Origin: Affinundibacterium baiyunense
Lineage (GTDB): Bacteria; Pseudomonadota; Gammaproteobacteria; Burkholderiales; Burkholderiaceae_D
Length of the DNA stretch: 64,000 bases
NCBI RefSeq assembly: GCF_018139645.1
Contig: NZ_JAGSPM010000004.1
Location: 62,001 to 126,000, forward strand
Direction of reading: 5' to 3'
Made by a program: the position numbers and the translations under genes. This document shows, piece after piece, positions 48,912-57,235 of this stretch. Under the pieces are notes generated by a model. That model made no database searches. It saw only the letters and a program-made list of their open reading frames with translations, and had not been told where the DNA came from. Each line of letters begins with the position of its first letter. Positions within the stretch are counted from its first letter, which is position 1.

Positions 48912-50159
48912 TTATTTTGATTGGCTCGCATAAATAACCCAGAAACGTGCCAACTCAGCAGTACCATCTTTGCCCTTAACATTTTTCAAGGTCTTAACAC
49001 CTGCAGACTTTTTGCCGGCCAGCAATTGAGCAACACCCAAATGTAACTCGGCATCGTCAACATACTTCAAATTGCCTTTTTTAATGCCCTGTTCCATCAA
49101 GCTAATACCTTTATCGTACTCGCCTGCTGTCGCCAATGAGAAACCTAAATTCACCAAAGCAGTGCCATCAGCACTCTTCTCCGCTGCGGATTCTGCAGCA
49201 GCTAAACCTGCTTTAGCTTCCGCCACACGCTTCGCCGCCAAATCTTTCAAACGGCCATGACGCGCTGCTTCTGTGCCAGTGCCCAAAGCACCTGCTTTGT
49301 AGCCCTGATCAATAATTTTTTGCGCTTCACCAGCATTGCCGTCTTGAATCGCCATTTGCGCCATTTCCATGTAATCACTTGTTTTGGAAATCTGGCCAAC
49401 AGCTAATTTCAAACGATACAAATCCATAGACAAACGTGAAGAGAACTCTGGCTTACGTTCTACACTATTGAGCAAATTAACCCAGTACTCTTTTTTGCCG
49501 TAGTGCATGACCAATTTTTCTAAAGTGGCCAAGTATGCAGCTTTGTCAGATTTTTGCACGGCGTACGCATATGCTTCTAAAGTCGATTGGCTTGGAACAC
49601 GACCCGCTTTTTCAGCAGCTTGAATCTCAGCGCGCGTATCTTTCAATGCACCTGCATTATCACCACTCATAGACTTGGATTGAATCAAATATTGACGAGC
49701 CGAGCTATCTGTCCCACCTTCGCTAAAATAACGCTCATACATCTTAGCTGCTTTGGCAAAGCTATTTGCTTTAAAATAAGCGTTCGCTAAGACTTGAATC
49801 AATTGGAGTTGTTCTTTTGCTGGCAACTTATTCGCAGCCACAATGACCTCTGCCGAACGAATTACGGCATCGTTATCACCTGCTGCAGAAGCAACTGATA
49901 AGCGCATACGCTCAATCGTAAAATTCTCGTTAACAGTTTTATTTCCGACGCGATCAGCTTCTTGCAACTTACCTAAAGCATCGCGATATTTTTTTGCTTT
50001 GTACAATTCATTCGCTTGCTGAACAATTTTACCGACTTCTGCGCGCATCGCTTCTTGAGCATAAGCAGTATTGCCAGCAATACCAGTTAATTCAGGAACA
50101 GTCGCACAGCCCATAGCGGCGATCAAAATAGCTAGTTGTGATAAGCGTAGGTGCTTCAT
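48912..50159 (-). CDS. Exported tetratricopeptide-repeat protein of the TonB operon
   Basis: A 415-residue periplasmic protein. Signal peptide about 1-35 with cleavage near AYAQEA, then Ala/Lys-rich helical TPR-like repeats along the whole length. GAGAGATC precedes the ATG at 50159. It is the last gene of the tonB-exbB-exbD-exbD group, though a terminator separates it from them. TPR proteins in this position are seen in other proteobacterial TonB clusters, but the role, perhaps an energy-transduction partner or scaffold, is not established. Confidence 0.85.
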   Translation of the reverse strand: MKHLRLSQLAILIAAMGCATVPELTGIAGNTAYAQEAMRAEVGKIVQQANELYKAKKYRDALGKLQEADRVGNKTVNENFTIERMRLSVASAAGDNDAVIRSAEVIVAANKLPAKEQLQLIQVLANAYFKANSFAKAAKMYERYFSEGGTDSSARQYLIQSKSMSGDNAGALKDTRAEIQAAEKAGRVPSQSTLEAYAYAVQKSDKAAYLATLEKLVMHYGKKEYWVNLLNSVERKPEFSSRLSMDLYRLKLAVGQISKTSDYMEMAQMAIQDGNAGEAQKIIDQGYKAGALGTGTEAARHGRLKDLAAKRVAEAKAGLAAAESAAEKSADGTALVNLGFSLATAGEYDKGISLMEQGIKKGNLKYVDDAELHLGVAQLLAGKKSAGVKTLKNVKGKDGTAELARFWVIYASQSK

Positions 50160-50290
50160 ATTTGATCTCTCAATCAATAAAATTAATAAATTTCAAACCT
50201 AGTTAAACGCTTCATACGACAAGTGAATCACGATGAAGGCTTATTCAACTCTGAATGATCAAAACTCAGGATAAGCATAACTCAGAATAC

Positions 50291-50315
50291 AAAAAAAGGC
50301 AGGGAAATCCCTGCC
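50291..50315 (-). terminator. Terminator of the exbD pair, before the TPR gene
   Basis: GGCAGGG (50298-50304) pairs with CCCTGCC (50309-50315); on the minus strand it is followed by seven U. It lies between the last exbD and the TPR gene. Confidence 0.85.
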
Positions 50316-50366
50316 CTCTTTCATGTAACAATCGTGTGAACCGAAAAAACCAATTCAATACAATAG

Positions 50367-50798
50367 TTAATTTTTCAAGAACTGCTCGTTACCAATCATA
50401 CCCAATTTCGTGATGCCACGAGTTTGAGCTGCCGCCATAACTGCCGCGACAGACTTGTATGATACTAAACGATTTGGTTGCAAATGAACTTCTGGTTGAG
50501 GATTCATCGCAGCAGCTTCAGACAACTTTGCTTCTAACTGAGTACGATTCACAACCTCACCATTCCAAGTCATTGTTCCATCGAAATCCACGTCAATCTT
50601 CATTACCACCGGAGGTACCGGGGGTGGTGCAGTCGGCGTGTTATTTGGCATATTCAAATTCACCGCGTGATTTGCAATTGGAAGCGTCGTAATAAACATA
50701 ATGATTAACACCAACATAACGTCAATCATTGGTGTCATATTCATTTCCATCATCGGTTCTGGATCACCACCAGAACCAGAGCTAATATTCATGCCCAT
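50367..50798 (-). CDS. exbD: ExbD-family biopolymer transport protein (second of two)
   Basis: A 143-residue protein: cytoplasmic N-terminus with SGSGGDPEPMMEMNMTP, one membrane helix containing the conserved Asp (MIDVMLVLIIMF), then a periplasmic domain with a Pro-rich stretch (TPTAPPPVPP) and the closing AAAQTRGITKLGMIG. It lies 12 bp after the first exbD. Two different exbD copies after one exbB is a common arrangement in betaproteobacterial TonB clusters. Confidence 0.93.
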   Translation of the reverse strand: MGMNISSGSGGDPEPMMEMNMTPMIDVMLVLIIMFITTLPIANHAVNLNMPNNTPTAPPPVPPVVMKIDVDFDGTMTWNGEVVNRTQLEAKLSEAAAMNPQPEVHLQPNRLVSYKSVAAVMAAAQTRGITKLGMIGNEQFLKN

Positions 50799-50810
50799 GT
50801 GATTCTCCTG

Positions 50811-51242
50811 TTAGCCTTTTGGTGGTGGTTCGAGAACGAAACCAACTTTTGAAATACCCGCACGTTGAACTGTCAAAATCGTCTTACCGATTGACTCGTA
50901 GCGCGCATTTTGATCGCCACGAATATGTACTTCAGGTTGCGGAACTTTCACTGATTCTTTTGACATCAGTTCAAACAGAGCTTCATCAGAGGCTACTGGA
51001 GTACGAACACCACCCCAGTAAATGTCACCATCTTTACTCACTGTAATAATGACGTTTTTCGCATCAGGATGATAATCTTCGTTCTTTTCAGCCGGCAATT
51101 GAACTTTTGTCAAGTCTAAAACTACTGGTGAGGTAATGATAAAAATAATCAACAATACCAGCATAATATCCACGAGTGGTGTGGTATTAATGGTGCTGTT
51201 GACTTGGTCTTCACCGCCGCCACCGCCGATTTGCATTCCCAT
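50811..51242 (-). CDS. exbD: ExbD-family biopolymer transport protein (first of two)
   Basis: A 143-residue protein: N-terminus GGGGEDQVNSTINTTPLVD, one membrane helix with the conserved Asp (LVDIMLVLLIIFIIT) and a periplasmic domain ending TVQRAGISKVGFVLEPPP. It differs clearly from the following exbD, so the two may form a mixed motor or act with different partners. A 14-bp perfect hairpin lies between this gene and exbB upstream. Confidence 0.93.
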   Translation of the reverse strand: MGMQIGGGGGEDQVNSTINTTPLVDIMLVLLIIFIITSPVVLDLTKVQLPAEKNEDYHPDAKNVIITVSKDGDIYWGGVRTPVASDEALFELMSKESVKVPQPEVHIRGDQNARYESIGKTILTVQRAGISKVGFVLEPPPKG

Positions 51243-51275
51243 AATATTTTCTCTTTAGTGAATTCAGTTCGCTGA

Positions 51276-51309
51276 CTTCGAATAAATTCTGTTCTGAATT
51301 TATTCGAAG
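51276..51309. repeat. Perfect 14-bp inverted repeat inside the ton operon
   Basis: CTTCGAATAAATTC (51276-51289) and GAATTTATTCGAAG (51296-51309) with a 6-nt loop, in the exbB-exbD spacer. No U-tract follows. An 8-bp repeat (GTAATAAA 51323-51330 / TTTATTAC 51345-51352) lies next to it. Confidence 0.85.
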
Positions 51310-51357
51310 CGAAAGAATTATCGTAATAAAAAACTACTTACTTCTTTATTACTCAGA

Positions 51358-52245
51358 TTATTTATTTGAGTTAGCTTTGCTCATTGCACCAGACAAAACT
51401 ACAGAGTGCAAGTCAGCGCCGAATGCATTGATGTCTTCCATCGCTGCTTTGTTACGACGCAACAAGTAGTTGTAACCCAATACCGCTGGAACCGCAACAC
51501 CCAAACCAATCGCAGTCATGATCAAAGCTGAACCAACTGGACCCGCAACTTTATCGATAGAAGAGTTACCTGTAGAACCGATCGCTACCAAAGCGTGGTA
51601 AATACCCATAACTGTACCGAACAAACCGATAAATGGTGCTGTAGAACCGACAGTAGCCAAGAATGTCAAACCTTCACCCAAACGGCTTTGTACTTTTTCA
51701 ACAGAGCGTTGAATAGACATAGTTACCCAAGAATTCAAATCGATTTGTTCTAACAAAGCACCTTCGTGGTGTTCGCTAGCGCTGATACCAGATTCAGCGA
51801 TAAAGCGGTATGGACTACCTTCTTTCAAAGTAGACAAACCAGCAGCAACGTTTGCTGCTTTCCAGAACTTACGAGCTTCTTTAGCTTGTGTGTTCAATTT
51901 CGCCAAATCGATAATTTTTGTGATCAAAATGTACCAAGTGAACATGGACATGATCAACATGATTGCCAATGTAGCCTGATCAACCAAAGTACCTTCTTTG
52001 ATCAAATGAGACAAGCTGTATTGATCAACAACTTCTGGTTTTGGCTCTGCAGCTGGAACAGATGCATCTGCCGCTGGCGCTTCAGCCGCTGCTGGAGCTG
52101 CTTCTGCGGAAGCCGCAGTTGCTTCAGTTGCGGATGCAGCAGAAGCAGTAGTTTCTTGTGCAAATGCTGGTGCGGTTGTCATTGTTGCTGTCAATGCGAA
52201 CAAAATTGCCGCCAGGAATGTGCTTACTTTAGCGCGGGTTTTCAT
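51358..52245 (-). CDS. exbB: ExbB/TolQ-family proton channel protein with signal peptide
   Basis: A 295-residue ExbB. It starts with a cleavable-type signal peptide (about 1-29, ending AFA-QE), then an Ala/Glu/Pro-rich linker (about 30-75), then three membrane segments (about 92-112, 190-215, 235-260) with the hallmarks LTFLATVGSTAPFIGLFGTVMG and GSALIMTAIGLGVAVPAVLGYN. The signal peptide is typical of the ExbB variants of TonB clusters. It lies between tonB and the first exbD. Confidence 0.93.
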   Translation of the reverse strand: MKTRAKVSTFLAAILFALTATMTTAPAFAQETTASAASATEATAASAEAAPAAAEAPAADASVPAAEPKPEVVDQYSLSHLIKEGTLVDQATLAIMLIMSMFTWYILITKIIDLAKLNTQAKEARKFWKAANVAAGLSTLKEGSPYRFIAESGISASEHHEGALLEQIDLNSWVTMSIQRSVEKVQSRLGEGLTFLATVGSTAPFIGLFGTVMGIYHALVAIGSTGNSSIDKVAGPVGSALIMTAIGLGVAVPAVLGYNYLLRRNKAAMEDINAFGADLHSVVLSGAMSKANSNK

Positions 52246-52337
52246 GTAGATACTTCCTTTAAAAAAAATTTAATACTTACGTTGGTTGTGAGTAAAACGA
52301 TACTTTTTTATGACTCTTGTTACATGTTGGCTCTGTT

Positions 52338-53006
52338 TTAATCAAGCTTCCAAACGTATTCAACTTGAGTCGTGGTAGCCTGCGGCTTGCCGTCCACTGT
52401 TCCAGGTTTATTTTTGCACGACCCAGACAACAATTGGGCACGCACTGCATTATCTAGCCCCCTGAATCCACTAGATTTTGCGATTACTACATCAGTGACT
52501 AAACCATCTGCACCAATAGTAACTGTCAAGCGTGTAACACCTGTTTCCTCATTACGCAATGATGCGCGAGGATATTCAGGTGTACAACCAGCTTGTTGGA
52601 AGTCAACACGACCAGGAATAATCACTGGACCGGCTGGTGCTTTTGGCGCTTCCGCTACAGGAGCAGGCGCTTTAGTCAATACGTTACTGTCAGGCTTTAC
52701 GTTCGATACCGTAGAAATCGCATTTGGCGATGGTGCCTGCTGTGCAACCTGAACCTCTGGAGGAGGAATAAATGGTGGCGGTGGCGTCGTCAATTTTGGC
52801 GGCGGTGGCGGTGGCGTATCTGGCGGTGGTGGTGGTGGCGGCGGTGTTTCTTTCACCACAGCTTCCATTGGCTTCTGAATAAACGCAGCTACCTTACTAC
52901 CTAAGCCGTTCATCAATGCCCAGCCTAATATAATGTGAAAAACAATTACCAAACCTAAACCAAAAAATTTCTTTCCCGGTTCCTGTTGGCGTCCTGAAAA
53001 ATCCAT
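52338..53006 (-). CDS. tonB: Energy transducer TonB
   Basis: A 222-residue TonB. N-terminal membrane helix (FFGLGLVIVFHIILGWAL, about 14-32) with the conserved His (VFHI) that couples to ExbBD, a proline-rich periplasmic spacer (about 52-85, many PPPPP and repeats), then a C-terminal TonB domain with EYPRASLRNEETGVTRL and VTDVVIAKSSGFRGLDNAV. It transfers proton-motive energy to outer-membrane receptors such as siderophore or vitamin B12 transporters. It heads the operon tonB-exbB-exbD-exbD. No receptor gene is in the window. Confidence 0.95.
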   Translation of the reverse strand: MDFSGRQQEPGKKFFGLGLVIVFHIILGWALMNGLGSKVAAFIQKPMEAVVKETPPPPPPPPDTPPPPPPKLTTPPPPFIPPPEVQVAQQAPSPNAISTVSNVKPDSNVLTKAPAPVAEAPKAPAGPVIIPGRVDFQQAGCTPEYPRASLRNEETGVTRLTVTIGADGLVTDVVIAKSSGFRGLDNAVRAQLLSGSCKNKPGTVDGKPQATTTQVEYVWKLD

Positions 53007-54076
53007 ACCTACTCCTCCAATACCACAACAATTTCAATTAGGTTCAAACGCGCGAAACTTTAGTTTTAAATTAATTTAACCGAGAATCTTGAAATTCAAG
53101 AATTAACATCAATCTACTCAACAATCAGCAATTCGCTCGTCAATTAACAACATTGACTCACCGTTTGCGCCCCCATACTTATTTATATGTGTCAATTAAG
53201 CACTTTTTAACACATATAAGCAAGTATTACTATTTACTTACAAATCGTTTAGTCACCTTCAGACGACTGCACTAGCCTAGCAATCATCAAATTCAAATCG
53301 TATCTCTCGATACACTGAAAATTGAAGCGGTTGCTTTGTTTCATTTATCGACAAGAAGTTCCCCCGATAACATTCAACAAAACATTGTTTTTTTTAAATC
53401 TTTGCGAAAAACAGCCCTTATTTTGACACAACTAAAGCAATCAATGGAAGTTGCTTCTATGCTGCTTTGCAACATTAAATTAACTTCAAATCAATCTCTT
53501 CTGTCTATGACAACATCTATTTAAACACAATCAGAAATCATATTCACTAAAAAGTGAATTCATTCTTATTTACAAAAATCCGCCAATATATTTACCATCT
53601 TTTCTTGCGGCAACGATTCTAAAGGGAAATTACCGAAAAGTGTCAAGTAAAACTAAAAAGCAATTAAAACTAAAGCAGTTCTACAACAAATTGCGTTGAT
53701 GCAAAAAAATGCTTGACCTATTACAAGATTACCCTATTAGCTACTTTAACGTCTGACGATGCGTAAGGCATCAATATCAGTTATTCAACCAATCAAGTTA
53801 ATATTTGCGGTATCAGTCCCGAACAACTACAATTCCGTCCTGTTTATATTTTTTGCGCCTGGATTGAGTCAATTTTTTTCTCCGTTAGAGTCGTCGATTT
53901 GTAGCATCCTACCTCTCAACTGAATTTGTTCGTCAATTTGACACTGAACAGCTCGTAGAACCAGATTCGTCATCACCCACGCAAGAATTTCGTCTAAAAC
54001 CTTAGCGCAAGCATATGTAGTCTCCCGTCATTCAATATGAAGAAACTACTATCTTACGGTAACACCTGGAGTTGAT
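53007..54076. other. 1.07-kb intergenic region between tonB and fabI
   Basis: AT-rich region between divergent genes. No credible coding sequence: the only long frame (about 60 codons at 53336-53524) has no ribosome site or recognisable sequence. It contains a 17-bp inverted repeat at 53176-53226. The promoters of tonB and fabI must lie here but I cannot assign them, nor see a clear Fur box. Confidence 0.5.
53176..53226. repeat. 17-bp inverted repeat upstream of tonB
   Basis: TACTTATTTATATGTGT (53176-53192) and ACACATATAAGCAAGTA (53210-53226) are inverted with two mismatches and a 17-bp loop, about 170 bp before the tonB start. It could be a regulator-binding site or a hairpin. Confidence 0.65.
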
Positions 54077-54859
54077 ATGGCATTTTTGCAAGGCAAAAAA
54101 ATCCTCATTACTGGTTTATTATCAAACCGCTCAATTGCTTATGGCATTGCCCAAGCTTGTCACCGCGAAGGTGCGGAACTTGCCTTTACCTATGTTGGTG
54201 AGAGATTTAAAGATCGCATCACCGAATTTGCAAAAGAGTTTAATAGCGAATTGGTGTTCGACTGCGACGTAAGTAGCGATGAACAAATTGCCGCGGTGTT
54301 TGCCGATCTGAACAAATCATGGGAAAAATTAGATGGCGTGGTACATGCAATTGGATTCGCGCCTCGTGAGGCAATTGCTGGAGATTTTTTAGATGGTTTC
54401 TCACGCGAAGCCTTCCGCATTGCTCATGACATCTCTGCTTATAGCTTCCCTGCTTTAGCGAAAGCGGCATTACCAATGATGAACGAAAATTCATCCTTGC
54501 TGACGCTTTCTTACTTAGGCGCGATCCGTGCAATTCCTTATTACAACACGATGGGTTTAGCAAAAGCCTCCCTCGAAGCAAGCGTGCGTTACTTGGCTGA
54601 AAACTTAGGAAAAAAAGGCATACGTGTAAATGGTATCTCTGCTGGTCCAATCAAAACTTTGGCGGCAAGTGGCATTAAAGACTTCAGCACACTACTCGGG
54701 TTTGTTGCTGAACACGCACCATTGCGTCGTAATGTTACCATCGAAGAAGTCGGCAACACTGCCGCCTTCTTATTATCTCCATTAGCGAGTGGTATTACAG
54801 GTGAGATCACTTATGTTGACGGCGGCTTCTCGCACGTAATGGGTTTAACACCTGATTAA
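54077..54859 (+). CDS. fabI: Enoyl-[acyl-carrier-protein] reductase (NADH)
   Basis: A 260-residue FabI. NAD site [12 protein letters not shown] (12-23), catalytic Tyr146 and Tyr156 with Lys163 (YYNTMGLAK) in the same positions as the E. coli enzyme. It does the last reduction in each cycle of fatty acid elongation in the cytoplasm and is the target of triclosan-type inhibitors. CTGGAG precedes the ATG by a few bases. It stands alone between two long intergenic regions. Confidence 0.97.
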   Translation: MAFLQGKKILITGLLSNRSIAYGIAQACHREGAELAFTYVGERFKDRITEFAKEFNSELVFDCDVSSDEQIAAVFADLNKSWEKLDGVVHAIGFAPREAIAGDFLDGFSREAFRIAHDISAYSFPALAKAALPMMNENSSLLTLSYLGAIRAIPYYNTMGLAKASLEASVRYLAENLGKKGIRVNGISAGPIKTLAASGIKDFSTLLGFVAEHAPLRRNVTIEEVGNTAAFLLSPLASGITGEITYVDGGFSHVMGLTPD

Positions 54860-55584
54860 TTTCGATTTTTATTGGGCTAAAATTTGCCCAATATTTGCTG
54901 AAATCTTATTAGCTGAAAGTTTGGTAGCAATGTAATTGCCTCACCTACTTTCAGCTTTTTATTTATGTGCTTTTGCTTTCGAAACAAAATGCTTTTTACT
55001 CGTCACCTAATACTCCACACTTAACAAAAGCGCGCTTCCTCTTTCTAATAGATTCCCCTTTGTTGCAAACATAAAAGGCAACTAAAAATCTGTATTAGAA
55101 ACACACTTATCACAGCCAACAAAATAACCCTTTTGATCCTATAAAAATCAAGTTGTACTTCTTAATGACTCTAAAAAATACTGCTGTGCGTTCAGCAGAC
55201 GGTGAGCCATGAATATACTATCTGCGTCTCTAAGCCTTTTGAACTAAATCAAGTTTTAGATGCGTTAATTCTGATTATGCTGTATAGTCTCGTTTTTTTG
55301 CAGTGCAATATTAATTTTGCGTTGCGACTAAAGTAACAGGTAGCATCGTAGCCCTTGCGTATCGTGATTGAGTGATACTGCAATGTAAAGCCCTCCCGCC
55401 CTGTATGTCTGGTTTCACACATAGACATCGTCCCGGCGCAAAGCTTTTGTGCCGAAATTTCATCGCATTCCCTATTTGTACCGTTTTCGGTATCGGTTTT
55501 CTTTGTTCATTTCGATTGGTTGACGCTGCTTTTTTGCGCGCTTGGCAAATGCCATGCGCAGATTAATAACGGAAGAAGAACACA
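54860..55584. other. Intergenic region and long leader before the DEAD-box gene
   Basis: 725 bp without a CDS. It holds a hairpin ATTGGGC/GCCCAAT (54871-54892), a terminator (54911-54966), a possible -10 TATAGT (55283-55288) and at least three short hairpins at 55405-55428, 55434-55454 and 55479-55492 in the presumed 5' leader of the helicase. A ribosome site GGAAGAAG precedes the gene. Confidence 0.5.
54911..54966 (+). terminator. Terminator after fabI
   Basis: AGCTGAAAGT (54911-54920) pairs with ACTTTCAGCT (54947-54956), followed by TTTTATTTAT. The 26-nt loop contains a smaller CAAT/ATTG hairpin. Confidence 0.7.
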
Positions 55585-57012
55585 ATGACTTTTGAAACAC
55601 TAGGCCTCCACACGTCCATCCTGCGCGCTATTGCTGATACAGGCTACACTACGCCAACAGCAGTACAACAACAAGCAGTGCCTGCTGCAATCGCAGGTCG
55701 TGACTTATTGGTATCCTCACAAACTGGCTCTGGCAAAACTGCCGCCTTCATGCTGCCAGCATTACACAAATTTGCAGCAGCATCAGAGAATCTAAATGTT
55801 GTTAACGGCAAAACACCAAACCAAGAACGTCAATCCGCACGTTCACGTGGTGAGCGCCCACGTTTTCAAGCAGCAAAACCAAAAATGTTGGTACTGACAC
55901 CAACGCGCGAATTAGCTTTACAAGTAACCACAGCGACAGATAAATACAGTGCATATTCTCGTCGCGTAAAAGCGGTGTCAATTTTGGGTGGCATGCCATA
56001 TCCTAAGCAGATGCAATTATTGTCCCGCAATCCGGAAATCTTAGTTGCTACTCCAGGTCGCTTAATTGACCACATGGAATCGGGCAAAATTAATTTTTCA
56101 GAATTAGAAATATTGGTTTTAGATGAAGCTGATCGTATGCTCGATATGGGCTTTATCGAAGACATCGAAAAGATTGTCGCAGCGACGCCTGAGAGTCGTC
56201 AAACAATGTTGTTCTCTGCGACATTAGATGGCGTGGTTGGCAGCATGGCTCGTCGTATTACTAAAGATCCATTAATTATTCAAATTGCTGGCTCTGCAAC
56301 TAAGCACGAAAACATTCAACAAAAAGTTCACTTCGTTGATGATTTATCACATAAAAACCGTTTGTTAGACCATTTATTGCGCGATCAATCTTTGGATCAG
56401 GCTGTCGTATTTACTGCTACTAAACGCGATGCAGATACGATTGCAGATCGTTTGAATATTGCAGGCTTCGCAGCAGCAGCTTTGCATGGCGATATGCATC
56501 AAGGTGCACGCAACCGCACTTTAGATTCTCTGCGTCGTGGTCAGGTACGCGTATTGGTAGCAACGGATGTTGCTGCACGTGGCATCGACGTACCAGGCAT
56601 CACCCACGTATTTAATTACGATTTACCAAAGTTCCCAGAAGATTATGTTCACCGTATCGGTCGTACAGGTCGTGCTGGACGTAAGGGTCTCGCAGTTTCC
56701 TTGGTAAACCATGCGGAAAGCATCAACGTAAAACGTATCGAGCGTTTTACTAAGCAATTAATTCCTGTTGATGTGATCGAAGGTTTTGAGCCGAAGAAAA
56801 GCGCAATGGCAGCACGTTCACCTGCGCGCAAGCCAAGTGGCTGGAAACCAGGCGACAAGCGCTCCACTGGCAATAACTTTGGTAATAGTAAGCCAGGTCA
56901 ACGCAGCTTCTCCAAGCCAAATGCAGCCCCGCGTGGTGAAGGTGGTGGATTTGGTGGCGGTGCTAAATCACGATTTGGCGACGCTAGCCGTCGTTCATTC
57001 AGCGACCGATAA
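55585..57012 (+). CDS. DEAD-box RNA helicase, RhlE type
   Basis: A 475-residue ATP-dependent RNA helicase. Q motif (Phe3 to Gln28), Walker A SQTGSGKT (45-52), PTRELALQ, TPGRLIDH, DEADRMLDMGF (180-190), SAT, VATDVAARGIDV and HRIGRTGRAG are all present. A Lys/Arg/Gln-rich insertion (about 65-98) between motifs I and Ia marks the RhlE type. The C-terminal 90 residues are basic and Gly/Ser-rich, suited to RNA binding. It follows a long structured leader, which suggests cold-type regulation. A terminator follows. I give no symbol because rhlE paralogues are often several per genome. Confidence 0.95.
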   Translation: MTFETLGLHTSILRAIADTGYTTPTAVQQQAVPAAIAGRDLLVSSQTGSGKTAAFMLPALHKFAAASENLNVVNGKTPNQERQSARSRGERPRFQAAKPKMLVLTPTRELALQVTTATDKYSAYSRRVKAVSILGGMPYPKQMQLLSRNPEILVATPGRLIDHMESGKINFSELEILVLDEADRMLDMGFIEDIEKIVAATPESRQTMLFSATLDGVVGSMARRITKDPLIIQIAGSATKHENIQQKVHFVDDLSHKNRLLDHLLRDQSLDQAVVFTATKRDADTIADRLNIAGFAAAALHGDMHQGARNRTLDSLRRGQVRVLVATDVAARGIDVPGITHVFNYDLPKFPEDYVHRIGRTGRAGRKGLAVSLVNHAESINVKRIERFTKQLIPVDVIEGFEPKKSAMAARSPARKPSGWKPGDKRSTGNNFGNSKPGQRSFSKPNAAPRGEGGGFGGGAKSRFGDASRRSFSDR

Positions 57013-57056
57013 TCGAGCTTAAGCAACAAAGCAAATAGCGCACAGCAAAAGAATGA

Positions 57057-57084
57057 GGCGATCCACAATTGGATCGCCTTTTTT
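57057..57084 (+). terminator. Terminator of the DEAD-box gene
   Basis: GGCGATCC (57057-57064) pairs with GGATCGCC (57071-57078), followed by six T. Confidence 0.93.
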
Positions 57085-57235
57085 ATTTGCAGAATCGAAT
57101 TGGTCAACCAATATAAAAATGAAAGAATCCCAACCTAAACTTTCACCAATGCGACATGCGATTTTTCGCGCGATAGCGATACAGTATTCTATAATCGTCC
57201 ATCCATAATTTCATTTCACGAAAAGTTCCAGAAAC

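Noticed and set aside
52593-52904. A Trp/Arg-rich frame opposite tonB
   Set aside because: It is the antisense of the proline-rich TonB spacer; composition artefact.
53376-53396. AACAA-loop-TTGTT followed by eight T, as a terminator
   Set aside because: Stem of five A/T-rich pairs is too weak, and there is no gene upstream to end.
53336-53524. A 62-codon open frame in the tonB-fabI intergenic region
   Set aside because: No ribosome binding site, no recognisable sequence, low-complexity AT-rich composition; probably chance.
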